A DNA stretch of 53,994 nucleotides from NCBI GenBank assembly GCA_001825665.1, contig MHXZ01000027.1, positions 1-53,994 of the forward strand, in the 5' to 3' direction. Position 1 is the stretch's first letter. Each line of letters opens with the position of its first letter. This DNA is from Planctomycetes bacterium GWF2_41_51. Its GTDB lineage: Bacteria > Planctomycetota > Phycisphaerae > Sedimentisphaerales > UBA12454. Shown one piece after another: positions 45,643-53,994 of this stretch. The notes under the pieces are model-generated. The model searched no databases, was not told the DNA's origin, and saw only the letters and a program-made list of their open reading frames with translations. Both the position numbers and the translations under genes were made by a program.

Positions 45643-48209
45643 AGTTTCATATTGCCCGATGAGGACACGTAAATCGTTACCGCGCCATCTTCGCACGTAA
45701 AAAAGCTTTCCTTAAAATCCCTGATTTCGGGAATTGTTCTTTCTAATTGTACATTGGAACAGCTTGTGATGAGATATTCCGGTTTGAAATAATTTACAAA
45801 TGCCGGGTTTGTTGTTCTTGCCGAGCCGTGATGAGGAGTAACCATAACATCGATATCCATTTGCGAGTATAATTCCATAAGCTTCTTTTGAACATCAGCG
45901 GTAATATCAGAAGTCAGCAAAATTTTCCTGTCCGCGTATTCCAAAAGCAGCACAAGTGATGATTCATTATCCGAATAGTCGATCATCGTATCTATAGGCC
46001 AAAGCCTTTCAATTGCAACATTGCCGTATTCGATTTTTTCTGGTGCAGTTCTAAGATTAAAAAGTTTTTTCAATTCTCGCGCGGTCGCCGAATCGCTTTG
46101 AATTAACTGCGGCGTGGTATAAAAATTCCTGCATTTATCAATACTTGAAATCTCCGGCAAGCCGTTGAAATGGTCAATATCGTCATGGCTGATAAACACT
46201 GAATCAATTTTGCCTATAGCTTTAAAATCCAAAAATGAATTTATAATTTTTGTGCCGATATTGCTTCGTGACATCGAGCCTACATCGATAATTATACTCT
46301 TGCCGTTAGGCAAAGACATAGCACAAGCCTGACCGTGACCGACTGATAAAACCGTAAATTCTAAATTTCTGAACCTTTCAACTCGATTGAGAAAAATAAC
46401 TGGCACAAATAAGAACGTTACAATACATGGATATATGAATCTTTTTTCATAACCTTTGAACGGAAAAAACTTCCACATAAAAAGCGAAATATAAATTACT
46501 AATATGATAACTATCCATGGCTTGCCGATAATAATGTAAGACAGAGGCACTTTTGCAAAAATTGAAACCAGATAAGACAATGCTGATGCACACAAATTGA
46601 TTATAGCTCCCAATCCCATCGCCAAAGTCGGTAAAAATGGATTTAAGATTATCTTAAAAGTGCCGAGAACAATTATCAAAGTTGCTGGAACCATTGCAGG
46701 AATCGTCCATATTGCCGTAAGAAGCTGAACCTGATAAAAATGCCACGCTGTTATAGAGGCGGTAAAAAGCCATGCTGTTGCTCCGGTTGAAAATACCGCA
46801 AGTATTGATTTCAATAATTTTATGAAAAAAGATTTATTTGAATCGTCAAAAAATGAGATTAGATAATTATAAAATATGGGATAAAATAAAACTATCCCGA
46901 TAGTAGCGCCGAATGACAATTGAAATCCGGGACTTAAAAAATCCATTGGATTCATAAGCAAAATCAGAATCGCCGCAAATGCGATGCTGTTCAAAAGAAA
47001 AGACCGTTTGAAAAAAAGCCGGGACAAACAGAAAATTATAAACATTATGCCTGCCCTCATTGTCGAAGCCTGTGGCGGAACAACAAGCAGAAATGTTATT
47101 GTCGCAGTCAAAGATGCTATTGCTCGCCCTATATGCAGCAAACCCGCTTTTTTTGAAATCCACCATGCGACACCGGCAAATATTCCGACATTCAATCCCG
47201 ACAGGCATATCAGATGTACAAGTCCTGTCTTTATAAAATCATTATAAAGCTCTCTATTGATTCGTGTATTGCTTCCTAAAATCATTGCTTCGATAAGATC
47301 TTTTTGACTGCTTTCTTCCATTCCTTCGGTCAGCCATGCGGTAGCATAGTTATTTAGTTTTGATTTGATTCTGAAAAATGATTCGGTATTCTCAGATTCG
47401 ATTACTTTCACTGCATTGACAGATTTAACAGAGGCACAAAGGAAAACGCCATTTCTGCTCATATAAGTTTTCGTATCGAATTGCCCGGGATTGTCAGTTT
47501 CGGAAAATTTATCGAGAAAGCAAAATATCTCAAATTTATCGCCTCTTTTTAGCTTGTCCGTATTTTCAGAAATATAAAATTTTATCACGCCTTTAGCGGT
47601 TTCCCAGCCTCTTTCTGTTTTTATTGAATTTAATTTCACATAAAAACTTGTATATGCCGAACCATGATAAAATTGTGCGAAATGCCAGTCATTGTTTTCA
47701 AAAACTCTCGGCTCAGAAATGATTTGAGCCTTGATACGAGCGAAAGTTGGATTGACTGCGACCGCCCGAATATCGTTGCCAACAGGGTGATTGAAGTTTA
47801 TGAGCCTGATTGAACCAAGACAGCAAAAACATAAAAACACAGAAATTAATGTTACGATGTCATTTCGAGCGTAGTCCCGTAAAAACGGGACGTAGTCGAG
47901 AAATCTAATAATACGGATCCTCAAAAATATTCGTGCGATGCTCCGCGGGTAAAGCGAAGCTGGTAGAAAACCTTGTAACGCGCGAGTAATAATACCAATT
48001 GGTATAAAAAGGAAATTCAATATTACCAAACTTCCTAAAACCGCCAACGTTGCCCAAAATGGCAAATCAAAATAATATTGCACTGCTAATCCGCAAAGCA
48101 AACCAATTGCAGGCAAAACAGCAGGGCATCTGAAGAAAAGTTCCTTAATCGGGGATTGAGACTCGAGCGCATGTTGAAATTCCTCTATTTTTTGCCGAAC
48201 CTCGTCCAT
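45591..48209 (-). CDS. comEC: ComEC/Rec2 DNA-uptake channel protein
   Basis: 872 residues, typical for the family. Order: N-terminal DUF4131-type region with a few helices (about 25-135) and soluble OB-like part, Competence-domain membrane region (HLICLSGLNVGIFAGVAWWI at about 330), and a C-terminal metallo-beta-lactamase-like domain (VLSVGHGQACAMSLPNGKSI, SHDDIDHFNGLPE, TPHHGSARTTNPAFVNYF). It carries ssDNA through the inner membrane. Residues ~74-118 (DNA 47856-47990) are an in-frame insertion of a repeat-type sequence between the first helices. The 3-prime end overlaps the convergent gene ending at 45642 by 52 bases. No clear SD. Confidence 0.93.
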   Translation of the reverse strand: MDEVRQKIEEFQHALESQSPIKELFFRCPAVLPAIGLLCGLAVQYYFDLPFWATLAVLGSLVILNFLFIPIGIITRALQGFLPASLYPRSIARIFLRIRIIRFLDYVPFLRDYARNDIVTLISVFLCFCCLGSIRLINFNHPVGNDIRAVAVNPTFARIKAQIISEPRVFENNDWHFAQFYHGSAYTSFYVKLNSIKTERGWETAKGVIKFYISENTDKLKRGDKFEIFCFLDKFSETDNPGQFDTKTYMSRNGVFLCASVKSVNAVKVIESENTESFFRIKSKLNNYATAWLTEGMEESSQKDLIEAMILGSNTRINRELYNDFIKTGLVHLICLSGLNVGIFAGVAWWISKKAGLLHIGRAIASLTATITFLLVVPPQASTMRAGIMFIIFCLSRLFFKRSFLLNSIAFAAILILLMNPMDFLSPGFQLSFGATIGIVLFYPIFYNYLISFFDDSNKSFFIKLLKSILAVFSTGATAWLFTASITAWHFYQVQLLTAIWTIPAMVPATLIIVLGTFKIILNPFLPTLAMGLGAIINLCASALSYLVSIFAKVPLSYIIIGKPWIVIILVIYISLFMWKFFPFKGYEKRFIYPCIVTFLFVPVIFLNRVERFRNLEFTVLSVGHGQACAMSLPNGKSIIIDVGSMSRSNIGTKIINSFLDFKAIGKIDSVFISHDDIDHFNGLPEISSIDKCRNFYTTPQLIQSDSATARELKKLFNLRTAPEKIEYGNVAIERLWPIDTMIDYSDNESSLVLLLEYADRKILLTSDITADVQKKLMELYSQMDIDVMVTPHHGSARTTNPAFVNYFKPEYLITSCSNVQLERTIPEIRDFKESFFTCEDGAVTIYVSSSGNMKLYGTRKTSLSQLGVSVP
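47856..47990. repeat. Repeat-type insertion inside comEC
   Basis: The DNA contains GATGTCATTTCGAGCGTAGT, then a hairpin TCCCGTAAAAACGGGA (47875-47890) flanked by two CGTAG copies, then CGTAGTCGAGAAATCT. The core CATTTCGAGCGTAGTCGAGAAATCT-type sequence resembles a short interspersed repeat found between genes in many bacteria; here it is read in frame as FLDYVPFLRDYARNDI in ComEC. A second GC-rich block (ATGCTCCGCGGGTAAAGCGA) follows. The boundaries are approximate. Confidence 0.6.
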
Positions 48210-48307
48210 GAAATTTAACTATGATTTTTGATTTTCGTTAATAAAGAATCTTCACAAGAACGATAAAACTAATTCTATTGTAAGTTTGCGATGGATTGTT
48301 TAACTAA

Positions 48308-48529
48308 TTATAAATAATTAGAATTATCAGTCAACATTATCTTCATAAACCATAAAGCCTCATTACATTGCGTCTTATATTGGTCAGGCAAGTTCCCAGT
48401 GTCCGCATCTTTAACTAGTTTTTCTCTTAATTGAATTTCCTCATCAAGCTTAGTTTTTTGTTTATTGAGAGAATCCTCAAACTGTTTTAATAACTCCAAC
48501 ACTTCTTTACATTTTTCTTGTCTTGCCAT
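48308..48529 (-). CDS. Small coiled-coil protein, unknown
   Basis: 73 residues, highly charged, predicted almost all helical with a coiled coil at about 8-45 (ELLKQFEDSLNKQKTKLDEE). No signal peptide and no recognised family. SD GGTGA is four bases before ATG 48529. It lies 15 bases downstream of the secreted protein at 48545-49108 and upstream of comEC, so it is probably cotranscribed. Short and unrecognised, but the SD, codon pattern and spacing support a real gene. Confidence 0.6.
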   Translation of the reverse strand: MARQEKCKEVLELLKQFEDSLNKQKTKLDEEIQLREKLVKDADTGNLPDQYKTQCNEALWFMKIMLTDNSNYL

Positions 48530-48544
48530 TGCTCACCGTTTTTT

Positions 48545-49108
48545 TTATTTTTTTTGATTTGCCGCAAGGTAATCTTTTATAAGAAAATCAAGCCTCTTAT
48601 CCAAAGCATTTTCTACTGTGTACACAAACTTATCTTCAATGCAGAAATTTGTATAGATGTCTTCCCAAGTAATAGCCTCGAAACGCTTTGTTGGTTCTCT
48701 TGACAATGAAATATGTTGCAGTATAAATAATTGAATTTTGTATGTACACCATTTTTGACCATTTAGAATTAATGGCCAGATATCATCGATTCTAACATAT
48801 AGAACTGCAGTCTCTTCACTCAAAGACAACTTTGACATTTCTTTTATAGGCATATCATCTGTGATTGAAAAAACTTTAATTCCATAAGCGCCAAATGCCA
48901 ATTTAATATTTTTCTCCACCCCTTCATATTTTAATCCGTATATTGCCTTATCGTTATGATCCATTACCAATTTTAATTCGAAATTCTTTATACTAGTAAG
49001 TACCTCTCTATTACCGGAAAGTATAAAACCAGCTTGTGCTTTTTGGGCAACAAAACCAATGCAAATTCCCAATGCAATTATCAAGCCGCCATAGCTTTTT
49101 GTTCTCAT
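48545..49108 (-). CDS. Secreted hypothetical protein
   Basis: 187 residues with a signal peptide (MRTKSYGGLIIALGICIGFV then AQKAQA). The mature part mixes beta strands (NFELKLVMDHNDKAIYGLKY) with a C-terminal helix-rich segment (ITWEDIYTNFCIEDKFVYTV, NALDKRLDFLIKDYLAANQK). I recognise no family. SD GAGGTGA is three bases before ATG. It is 16 bases after serS (stop) and more AT-rich than its neighbours. Confidence 0.72.
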   Translation of the reverse strand: MRTKSYGGLIIALGICIGFVAQKAQAGFILSGNREVLTSIKNFELKLVMDHNDKAIYGLKYEGVEKNIKLAFGAYGIKVFSITDDMPIKEMSKLSLSEETAVLYVRIDDIWPLILNGQKWCTYKIQLFILQHISLSREPTKRFEAITWEDIYTNFCIEDKFVYTVENALDKRLDFLIKDYLAANQKK

Positions 49109-49124
49109 TGTTCACCTCATTAAT

Positions 49125-50396
49125 TTATTTTTGAATTCGTTCCATACCGCCCATATATGGCCTAAGCATCTGCGGAATGGTAACAGAACCGTCTTTGTTC
49201 TGATTAAGTTCAAGAACAGGAATCAAAACTCTCGGTGATGCAATAACTGTGTTGTTCAACGTATGGCAAAATAAATTTTTCTTCGTCTGATTGTCTTTAT
49301 AACGCAGATTCAATCTTCTCGACTGGAAATCGAAAAACTTGCTTGCGCTGTGTGTCTCGCCGTAGCTTTTCCTCGATGGCATCCACGCTTCGATATCGTA
49401 TTTTTTTGCCTGACCTCTGCCGAGGTCGCCTGTGCAGACTTTTACAACGCGGTAGGGGATTCCCAATGTCTGCAAAACTCCTTCAGAATTCGCTCTGATT
49501 TCCTCGTGATATTTTGTGCTCTCTGCCGGGTCATTTTCACAAATCACAACCTGCTCGACTTTATCGAACTGATGAATTCTATATAGCCCGTAAGTATCTT
49601 TGCCCGCCGCGCCAGCTTCTCTGCGATAACAGGTGCTAAGTCCGACAAATTTCTGAGGCAGTTTTTCCTGGGGCAGAATTTCGCCCATATAATAAGCCGT
49701 CAACGGTACTTCAGCAGTACCTGCAAGATTCAGTTCATCTCGTTCCATTCGATATGTCTGTTCTTCCGAGCCGGGATAATAACCCGTTCCCGCCATTGCC
49801 TCATTTTTCATCAGCATCGGAACCGCAAAAGGCATATAACCTTTGCCGACCATATAATCTATCGAATACCGAAGTATCGCCCAATGCAGCATTGCGCCTG
49901 CGCCTTTGAGAAAATAATTTCTCGTGCCCGCCAGCCGCACAGCTCTTTCGACATCGATTATATCAAGCGCCATGCCAAGCTGAATATGATCTTTCGGCTC
50001 GAAATCGAATTGACGAATCTCTCCCCATTTCGCGATTTCGACATTTTCCGTATCGTCTTTGCCGAACGGCACATCATCATCCGCCGGCTGCGGAACCTGC
50101 AGCATCAATTCATCGAATTCAGGCTGGCTTCTCTTTATCTCTTCTCCAAGCGCAGCCTCTTCATTTTTGAATTCTGAAAGTTTATTGAGTAAAGCTTGTT
50201 TTTCATCGCCCGCAAGTTTTGGAATAGATTTGCCAAGCGTATTTTTTTCAGTTGTTATTTCCTGCAGCCGCGTCTTTGCTTTTCGCAGGTCGTTATCCAG
50301 TTGCAGAAGCCTGTCGACATCGACATAAAAATTCTTTGCCTTGCATGCCGTTTTATAAGCCATTGGATTTTCACGGATGAGTTTTATATCTATCAT
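49125..50396 (-). CDS. serS: Seryl-tRNA synthetase
   Basis: Charges tRNA-Ser. 423 residues. The N-terminal coiled-coil arm (about 30-100: TRLQEITTEKNTLGKSIPKL) that contacts the long variable arm is present. Class II motif 2 reads VGLSTCYRREAGAAGKDTYG, and motif 3 lies in NNTVIASPRVLIPVLELNQN, with the arginine changed in context relative to usual GLAVGRTLAAIxEN. SD AAGGAT precedes ATG. It lies 42 bases downstream of fabF. Confidence 0.96.
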   Translation of the reverse strand: MIDIKLIRENPMAYKTACKAKNFYVDVDRLLQLDNDLRKAKTRLQEITTEKNTLGKSIPKLAGDEKQALLNKLSEFKNEEAALGEEIKRSQPEFDELMLQVPQPADDDVPFGKDDTENVEIAKWGEIRQFDFEPKDHIQLGMALDIIDVERAVRLAGTRNYFLKGAGAMLHWAILRYSIDYMVGKGYMPFAVPMLMKNEAMAGTGYYPGSEEQTYRMERDELNLAGTAEVPLTAYYMGEILPQEKLPQKFVGLSTCYRREAGAAGKDTYGLYRIHQFDKVEQVVICENDPAESTKYHEEIRANSEGVLQTLGIPYRVVKVCTGDLGRGQAKKYDIEAWMPSRKSYGETHSASKFFDFQSRRLNLRYKDNQTKKNLFCHTLNNTVIASPRVLIPVLELNQNKDGSVTIPQMLRPYMGGMERIQK

Positions 50397-50438
50397 AAAA
50401 ATCCTTATTAATTTATGAACAATTGTGTTAATTCGTGG

Positions 50439-51758
50439 TTAATTTTCGTATCGCTTAATAATAACGACATTATTCTGGCCGCCAAAACCAAAAGATTCTT
50501 TCATCGCTATATTTATATCGGCTTTTCGCGGCTTATTCGGCACATAATCAAGATCGAGTTCCGGGTCGGGGTCATTATAATTAATCGTTGGAGGCAAAAC
50601 GTTATCCCGAATCGCCAATACGCAGCTAATCAACTCCGCTGCACCCGCTGCACCGATCAAATGTCCCATCATGCTCTTGATACTGCTGACTGGCGTATTT
50701 TTCGCTTCTTCCTTGAAAACCGTTTTTATCGCCAGTGTTTCAATTGAATCATTTTCCGATGTGCTGGTTCCGTGCGTACTGATATAATCGATATCTTTGT
50801 ATGAAACATTAGCGTCTTTAAGTGCCGCTTCAATCGCAGTAACCGCTCCGCGTGCCTCTTCGTGCATATCTGTTACTCGAAAAGCGTCGCTGCTGCTGCC
50901 ATAGCCGATTACTTCAGCCAGAATTTCAACCCCGCGTTTCTTCGCCGATTCGAGCGTTTCAAGAATAACTATCGCCGCGCCTTCACCAATAACAAATCCA
51001 TCTCTGCTCGCGGTAAAAGGCCGCGATGCTGTTTCAGGACTGTCGTTTCTGGTCGATAGGGCGGTAAGTCGGTTGAATCCCATAATGCCTAATGGATGAA
51101 TCATTGAATGAGCGCCGCCTGCGATCATTACATCAGCCTGACCTGATTGCAGAACCTTGAATGCCTCGCCAACTGCCTGCGTACTTGCCGCACAAGCAGT
51201 CAGACAGCTCCGTACAGGTCCTCGTGCACCGGTATAAATCGAAATGTGCGCCGCCGGCATATTCGGCTCTTGCTCCAATTCCATTTGAGCCTGCATTTTA
51301 CTGTATGCAAAATCTGCCCATTTATTCCAATCCATTGTCGATGTCGATTCGTCCCAGCCTTTGATAATTGCGTTAAAAAATATATCGCTGTCAACCGGCC
51401 CTTCGCCTGCTCCGAGATAAATTCCCATTCGCCTGCGATTGACTCCGTCATTTGGATTTTCTGATTCGACTTCAATTTTCGCCTGTTTACAAGCGCCCGC
51501 AACCGCGCCGATTGCGAATTTGCTGTGCCGATTGCCGTTTTGATGCAATTCAGGATTTTTTGTGTATTTCGCGAAATCGAAATTTTTCACTTCCGAGCAG
51601 AATTTCGTTGGATATGTCGTTGCGTCGAAAATCGTAGTTTGACTCATCCCGCTTCGGCAGTTCAGAATATTGTCCCACATCGTGGCAATATCGTGCCCCA
51701 GCGGACAAACAATTCCCATTCCCGTTATCACAACTCGTTGTTTATTTTTATTATCCAT
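50439..51758 (-). CDS. fabF: Beta-ketoacyl-ACP synthase II-type (FabF)
   Basis: Elongates acyl-ACP by malonyl condensation. 439 residues with the complete C-H-H triad: C189 (SCLTACAASTQ), H329 (YISTHGTST), H366 (KSMMGHLIGAAGA). The C-terminal GFGGQNN is present. ATG 51758 overlaps the upstream KAS-like gene by eight bases. Last in a FAS-like operon after ACP, a FabZ-like protein and a second ketosynthase-like protein. A dedicated lipid or polyketide role is as likely as primary fatty acid synthesis. Confidence 0.93.
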   Translation of the reverse strand: MDNKNKQRVVITGMGIVCPLGHDIATMWDNILNCRSGMSQTTIFDATTYPTKFCSEVKNFDFAKYTKNPELHQNGNRHSKFAIGAVAGACKQAKIEVESENPNDGVNRRRMGIYLGAGEGPVDSDIFFNAIIKGWDESTSTMDWNKWADFAYSKMQAQMELEQEPNMPAAHISIYTGARGPVRSCLTACAASTQAVGEAFKVLQSGQADVMIAGGAHSMIHPLGIMGFNRLTALSTRNDSPETASRPFTASRDGFVIGEGAAIVILETLESAKKRGVEILAEVIGYGSSSDAFRVTDMHEEARGAVTAIEAALKDANVSYKDIDYISTHGTSTSENDSIETLAIKTVFKEEAKNTPVSSIKSMMGHLIGAAGAAELISCVLAIRDNVLPPTINYNDPDPELDLDYVPNKPRKADINIAMKESFGFGGQNNVVIIKRYEN

Positions 51759-53058
51759 TATCGTTCTTCAATATTATCGCCGCCGTTTGCCCGCCATAAG
51801 TATAACCTGTACAAAGGGCATAATTGATTCTTTTCTTAATCTGCTCTTTGACAATATTCAGTTTGCAGTTTTTATTTACATTATCGCAATTTTTCGCCGC
51901 AGGTATCACTCCCTCGTTAATCGCACAGCATGCCGCTATAACATCGACAGCTCCCGCTGCTGAGCCGGTATTGCTTACCATGCTCTTTGTCGGAAACACA
52001 GGAATTTGCGAAGCGATACTGCCGAGTGCTTTATGAATGCCTGCCGCTTCTGCGACATCTTCAGCATAAATGCCTGTTCCATGTGGAACGATTAAATCGA
52101 TCTGCTCAGGTTTGATTTTCGCCGACTCAATCGCCGATTCAATCGCATATTGAATTCCTTTGCCGTCCGCTTCGAGAAATTCATAATTTGCGTTAATGCT
52201 GCAGCTTTGTCCAATGCCCGCGACACTCGCGTAAATTTTCGCATTGCGATTCTTCGCTATTTCCAGATTTTCAAGTACCACGCATCCCGCCGCTTCGCCA
52301 AATACGCCGCCTTTTGCGTCCGCGTCGAAAGGCCTGCAAGCCTGCTCAGGATTGTTATTATGTTCTTTCGTTGCTCGTTTCAGCAAAGCCTGTCTCATAT
52401 GCACGATCGGATTTACTTTTGATTCTCCGCCGCCCGCAAGCGCAACATCCGCATCACCGCGTAAAATAATATGGAATGCCTCACAAATCGCCAAATGTCC
52501 CGCAGCTTCCGCGCACGTTATTGTATTGCTCGGCCCCTGCAAATCATGAATAATTCCGATATGACACGCCAGCATATTCGGCAGATATTTCAACAGCCAA
52601 AGGGGTGTAACAGTCTCAATGCTGTCCGTTCCCCATTTTCGTATATCGAATTTTCCATCTACAGCGCCTTTTGCTATGGATGGCGCAATTTCAAGAAGGT
52701 CGCAGCTTATCGAATTAGCGCCGAGAATAATCGCACTGCGTTTCGGATTAATTGTAATATTCTGTTCGTCGAATGCTTTGGTCTTTAAGCCTGAATCTTT
52801 AAATGCTTCATTAGCTGCGATAATCGCTATTTCTATATCGCGCGACATCAGCTTAGTAGTTTTGCGAATTGATTTCGGTACATAGTCCCGAATACTGAAC
52901 GCAGGCACCTGACCGGCTATTTGGCATTCAAAGCTCTCCGGGTCGAAAGCGGTTATTCTGCTGATTCCGCATTTACCGCCGCAAAGCCCCGCCCATAAAT
53001 CCTTATAGCTCAGCCCCAAACACGTAGCAGCGCCAAGTCCTGTAATCGCGACCGTCAT
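51751..53058 (-). CDS. Ketosynthase-like protein with C-H-N active site
   Basis: 435 residues from ATG 53058, which overlaps the FabZ-like stop as ATGA; GTG 53073 rejected. It has the FabF-type thiolase fold: VAITGLGAATCLGLSYKDLW, C182 (NTITCAEAAGHLA) and H326 (IVPHGTGIYAEDVAE). At the second catalytic His the sequence reads KSMVSNTGSAAGA, so N363 replaces His of the usual KSMxGH motif. C-H-N is the triad of KASIII/thiolase-type enzymes, not of FabF. It may be a non-elongating partner (chain-length factor-like, though it keeps the Cys), a decarboxylase or a starter-selecting enzyme. Coupling to FabF suggests a heterodimer. Confidence 0.85.
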   Translation of the reverse strand: MTVAITGLGAATCLGLSYKDLWAGLCGGKCGISRITAFDPESFECQIAGQVPAFSIRDYVPKSIRKTTKLMSRDIEIAIIAANEAFKDSGLKTKAFDEQNITINPKRSAIILGANSISCDLLEIAPSIAKGAVDGKFDIRKWGTDSIETVTPLWLLKYLPNMLACHIGIIHDLQGPSNTITCAEAAGHLAICEAFHIILRGDADVALAGGGESKVNPIVHMRQALLKRATKEHNNNPEQACRPFDADAKGGVFGEAAGCVVLENLEIAKNRNAKIYASVAGIGQSCSINANYEFLEADGKGIQYAIESAIESAKIKPEQIDLIVPHGTGIYAEDVAEAAGIHKALGSIASQIPVFPTKSMVSNTGSAAGAVDVIAACCAINEGVIPAAKNCDNVNKNCKLNIVKEQIKKRINYALCTGYTYGGQTAAIILKNDNG

Positions 53059-53546
53059 TTCGACACTCCCCACGCCGGCGCCTCAATCCCTGATGCCCGT
53101 AAAACAACCGCAAACAAATCCGTGAAAACAAAATTCTCTTGAGGGAATTGTTTCCCAGCTAAATTCTGGTCGATATGACTGAACATCAAATCTATTTCCG
53201 CAATGATTTCATCTCCGCAGGTGATTTTGCCTGTAGTTGAAGCTGCCTCCGGCGCAATAGATTCGATTTTCGCGTGAATCTTTAAGGTATCTCCCGGCCG
53301 GACAAAATTGAAGAACACTGCCTTGCTGATTTTCGCGAGAATTACCTTCTCCTTGAAATCGCGTGCATGTCCGACGAGTATGCCCGCAGTCTGTGCCATC
53401 GATTCGATCATCAGGCACTCCGGCATAATCGGAAATCCCGGAAAATTATCGTGTAGATGCTCCTCCGCCATAGTTACATTTTTGATTGCAACCGCGTTCG
53501 AGCCGCTGTTAAATTCAATGAATTTATCTATCCAAATCCAACGCAA
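53055..53546 (-). CDS. FabZ/FabA-like hotdog protein lacking the catalytic His
   Basis: 163 residues, hotdog fold: VTMAEEHLHDNFPGFPIMPE is the FabZ helix region, with E48 in MIESMAQ matching the active-site acid. At the usual GHFP position the sequence is DNFP, so N34 replaces the catalytic His; spacing to E48 is normal (14). Later strands (FFNFVRPGDTLKIHAKIES) are typical. The start is TTG 53546 with SD GGAAGG, seven bases upstream. It is 27 bases after ACP and overlaps the ketosynthase start (ATGA). Without the His, ordinary 3-hydroxyacyl-ACP dehydration is doubtful; it may bind acyl-ACP or hydrolyse thioesters. Confidence 0.85.
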   Translation of the reverse strand: MRWIWIDKFIEFNSGSNAVAIKNVTMAEEHLHDNFPGFPIMPECLMIESMAQTAGILVGHARDFKEKVILAKISKAVFFNFVRPGDTLKIHAKIESIAPEAASTTGKITCGDEIIAEIDLMFSHIDQNLAGKQFPQENFVFTDLFAVVLRASGIEAPAWGVSK

Positions 53547-53573
53547 TGTATTGCCTTCCGTGCTTGCCGAAGC

Positions 53574-53966
53574 TTAAGCGTTAATTTTGCCTTCAACGAA
53601 ATTGACAAGTGCGTCAACCGTAAACAAATCGCCGATTTTACTTACTGCCGGGTCGTCTACAAATTCCGTGAAATCGGTATGAGGCATACGTTTCCGCAGT
53701 TCTTCAATTCCCTGATGTGTCAGTTTGCCGTTGCTGATGAATTCTTTATTACTGACAAGGCTTTCAGCCGGGAATAGTTCCTCACGTGGAATCTTTATTC
53801 CGAACGCTTTTTCCATTCTGAATACGATATCAAGAAAATCGATACTCTCTGCTCCGAGATCGCCCATCAGTGTCGCATCTGGTGTTACTTCGTCATCATC
53901 AACTCCGAGAGCATCAACAAGAACTCCCTGTACTTCCTTAAAAATCTCATCCCGTGTCATTGCCAT
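53574..53966 (-). CDS. Acyl carrier protein (long form)
   Basis: 130 residues, longer than the usual ~80. The phosphopantetheine site is GAESIDFLDIVFRMEKAFGI, with S41; the common DSL is ESI. Acidic helices (EIFKEVQGVLVDALGVDDDE) are standard, and the extra C-terminal half (TDFTEFVDDPAVSKIGDLFT, VDALVNFVEGKI) is a helical extension seen in planctomycete-type ACPs. SD GGAGG seven bases before ATG. First gene of the FAS-like operon within the window; upstream sequence lies outside. Confidence 0.9.
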   Translation of the reverse strand: MAMTRDEIFKEVQGVLVDALGVDDDEVTPDATLMGDLGAESIDFLDIVFRMEKAFGIKIPREELFPAESLVSNKEFISNGKLTHQGIEELRKRMPHTDFTEFVDDPAVSKIGDLFTVDALVNFVEGKINA

Positions 53967-53994
53967 ATATTGGCCTCCGTAATAAAAAAAGTTA

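Noticed and set aside
48304-48321. Terminator CTAATTA/TAATTAG after the 73-aa gene
   Set aside because: The stem is only A and T, has no T-tract and overlaps the stop codon; too weak to call.

Overview
The window looks like a chromosomal piece of a planctomycete, most likely class Phycisphaerae (Sedimentisphaerales-like). This is an inference from gene content: a PEP-CTERM-tailed secreted protein, dockerin-like duplicated calcium loops on large secreted glycan-active proteins, a pseudopilin with an H-X9-DG motif inside a polysaccharide locus, a long (130 aa) acyl carrier protein, and moderate-to-low G+C with an ordinary genetic code. There is no rRNA and no taxonomic marker that settles the lineage.

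Layout. (1) 1-6850 is a gene graveyard: a frameshifted MFS transporter end, a large secreted beta-helix/LamG/beta-propeller-type protein with one frameshift, an RNA-like stretch that may be an ORF-less group II intron relic, a secreted tandem-repeat protein broken by several frameshifts and joined in frame to the C-terminal half of a mannitol-1-phosphate dehydrogenase-like gene, and an IS3-family transposase relic. (2) 6850-34410 is an intact polysaccharide-utilisation region. The minus strand carries a GH42-like enzyme, a GH38 alpha-mannosidase, a PEP-CTERM protein, an SSS sodium/solute symporter, a GH1 beta-glycosidase and a large secreted GATase/TIM-barrel hydrolase. The plus strand carries a GH78 alpha-L-rhamnosidase, a GntR-LacI hybrid regulator, then a run of secreted proteins (beta-helix/FN3/dockerin/CBM, dockerin protein, pseudopilin, giant CBM6-like/TIM-barrel/LamG/dockerin protein) and a uroporphyrinogen-decarboxylase-family protein. 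Together they suggest capture, cleavage and sodium-driven import of a mannose/rhamnose-containing heteroglycan. (3) 34410-35130 holds a second transposase relic next to tRNA-Ser(GGA).

(4) 35179-38265 (-) is a compact murein-peptide scavenging operon: NlpC/P60 endopeptidase, L-Ala-D/L-Glu epimerase, DUF819 membrane protein. (5) 38398-41754 holds asnA and a PadR regulator with a HAAS-type membrane protein; the PadR promoter has a clear dyad between its -35 and -10. (6) 41866-43897 is a tightly overlapping lipB - unknown membrane protein - lipA operon. (7) 43955-45642 is an ECF sigma factor translationally coupled to an unusual protein whose N-terminus resembles an anti-sigma factor and whose ectodomain resembles a type II pseudopilin. 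(8) comEC (-) converges on it and carries an in-frame repeat insertion. (9) Two small unknown genes and serS follow. (10) 50439-53966 (-) is a FAS/PKS-like operon of ACP, FabZ-like, KAS-like and FabF-type proteins, in which the FabZ-like protein and one ketosynthase each have a catalytic His replaced by Asn.

The most interesting candidates for new biology are the sigma/pseudopilin-anti-sigma pair and the His-to-Asn FAS-like operon. Neither can be proven from sequence alone.
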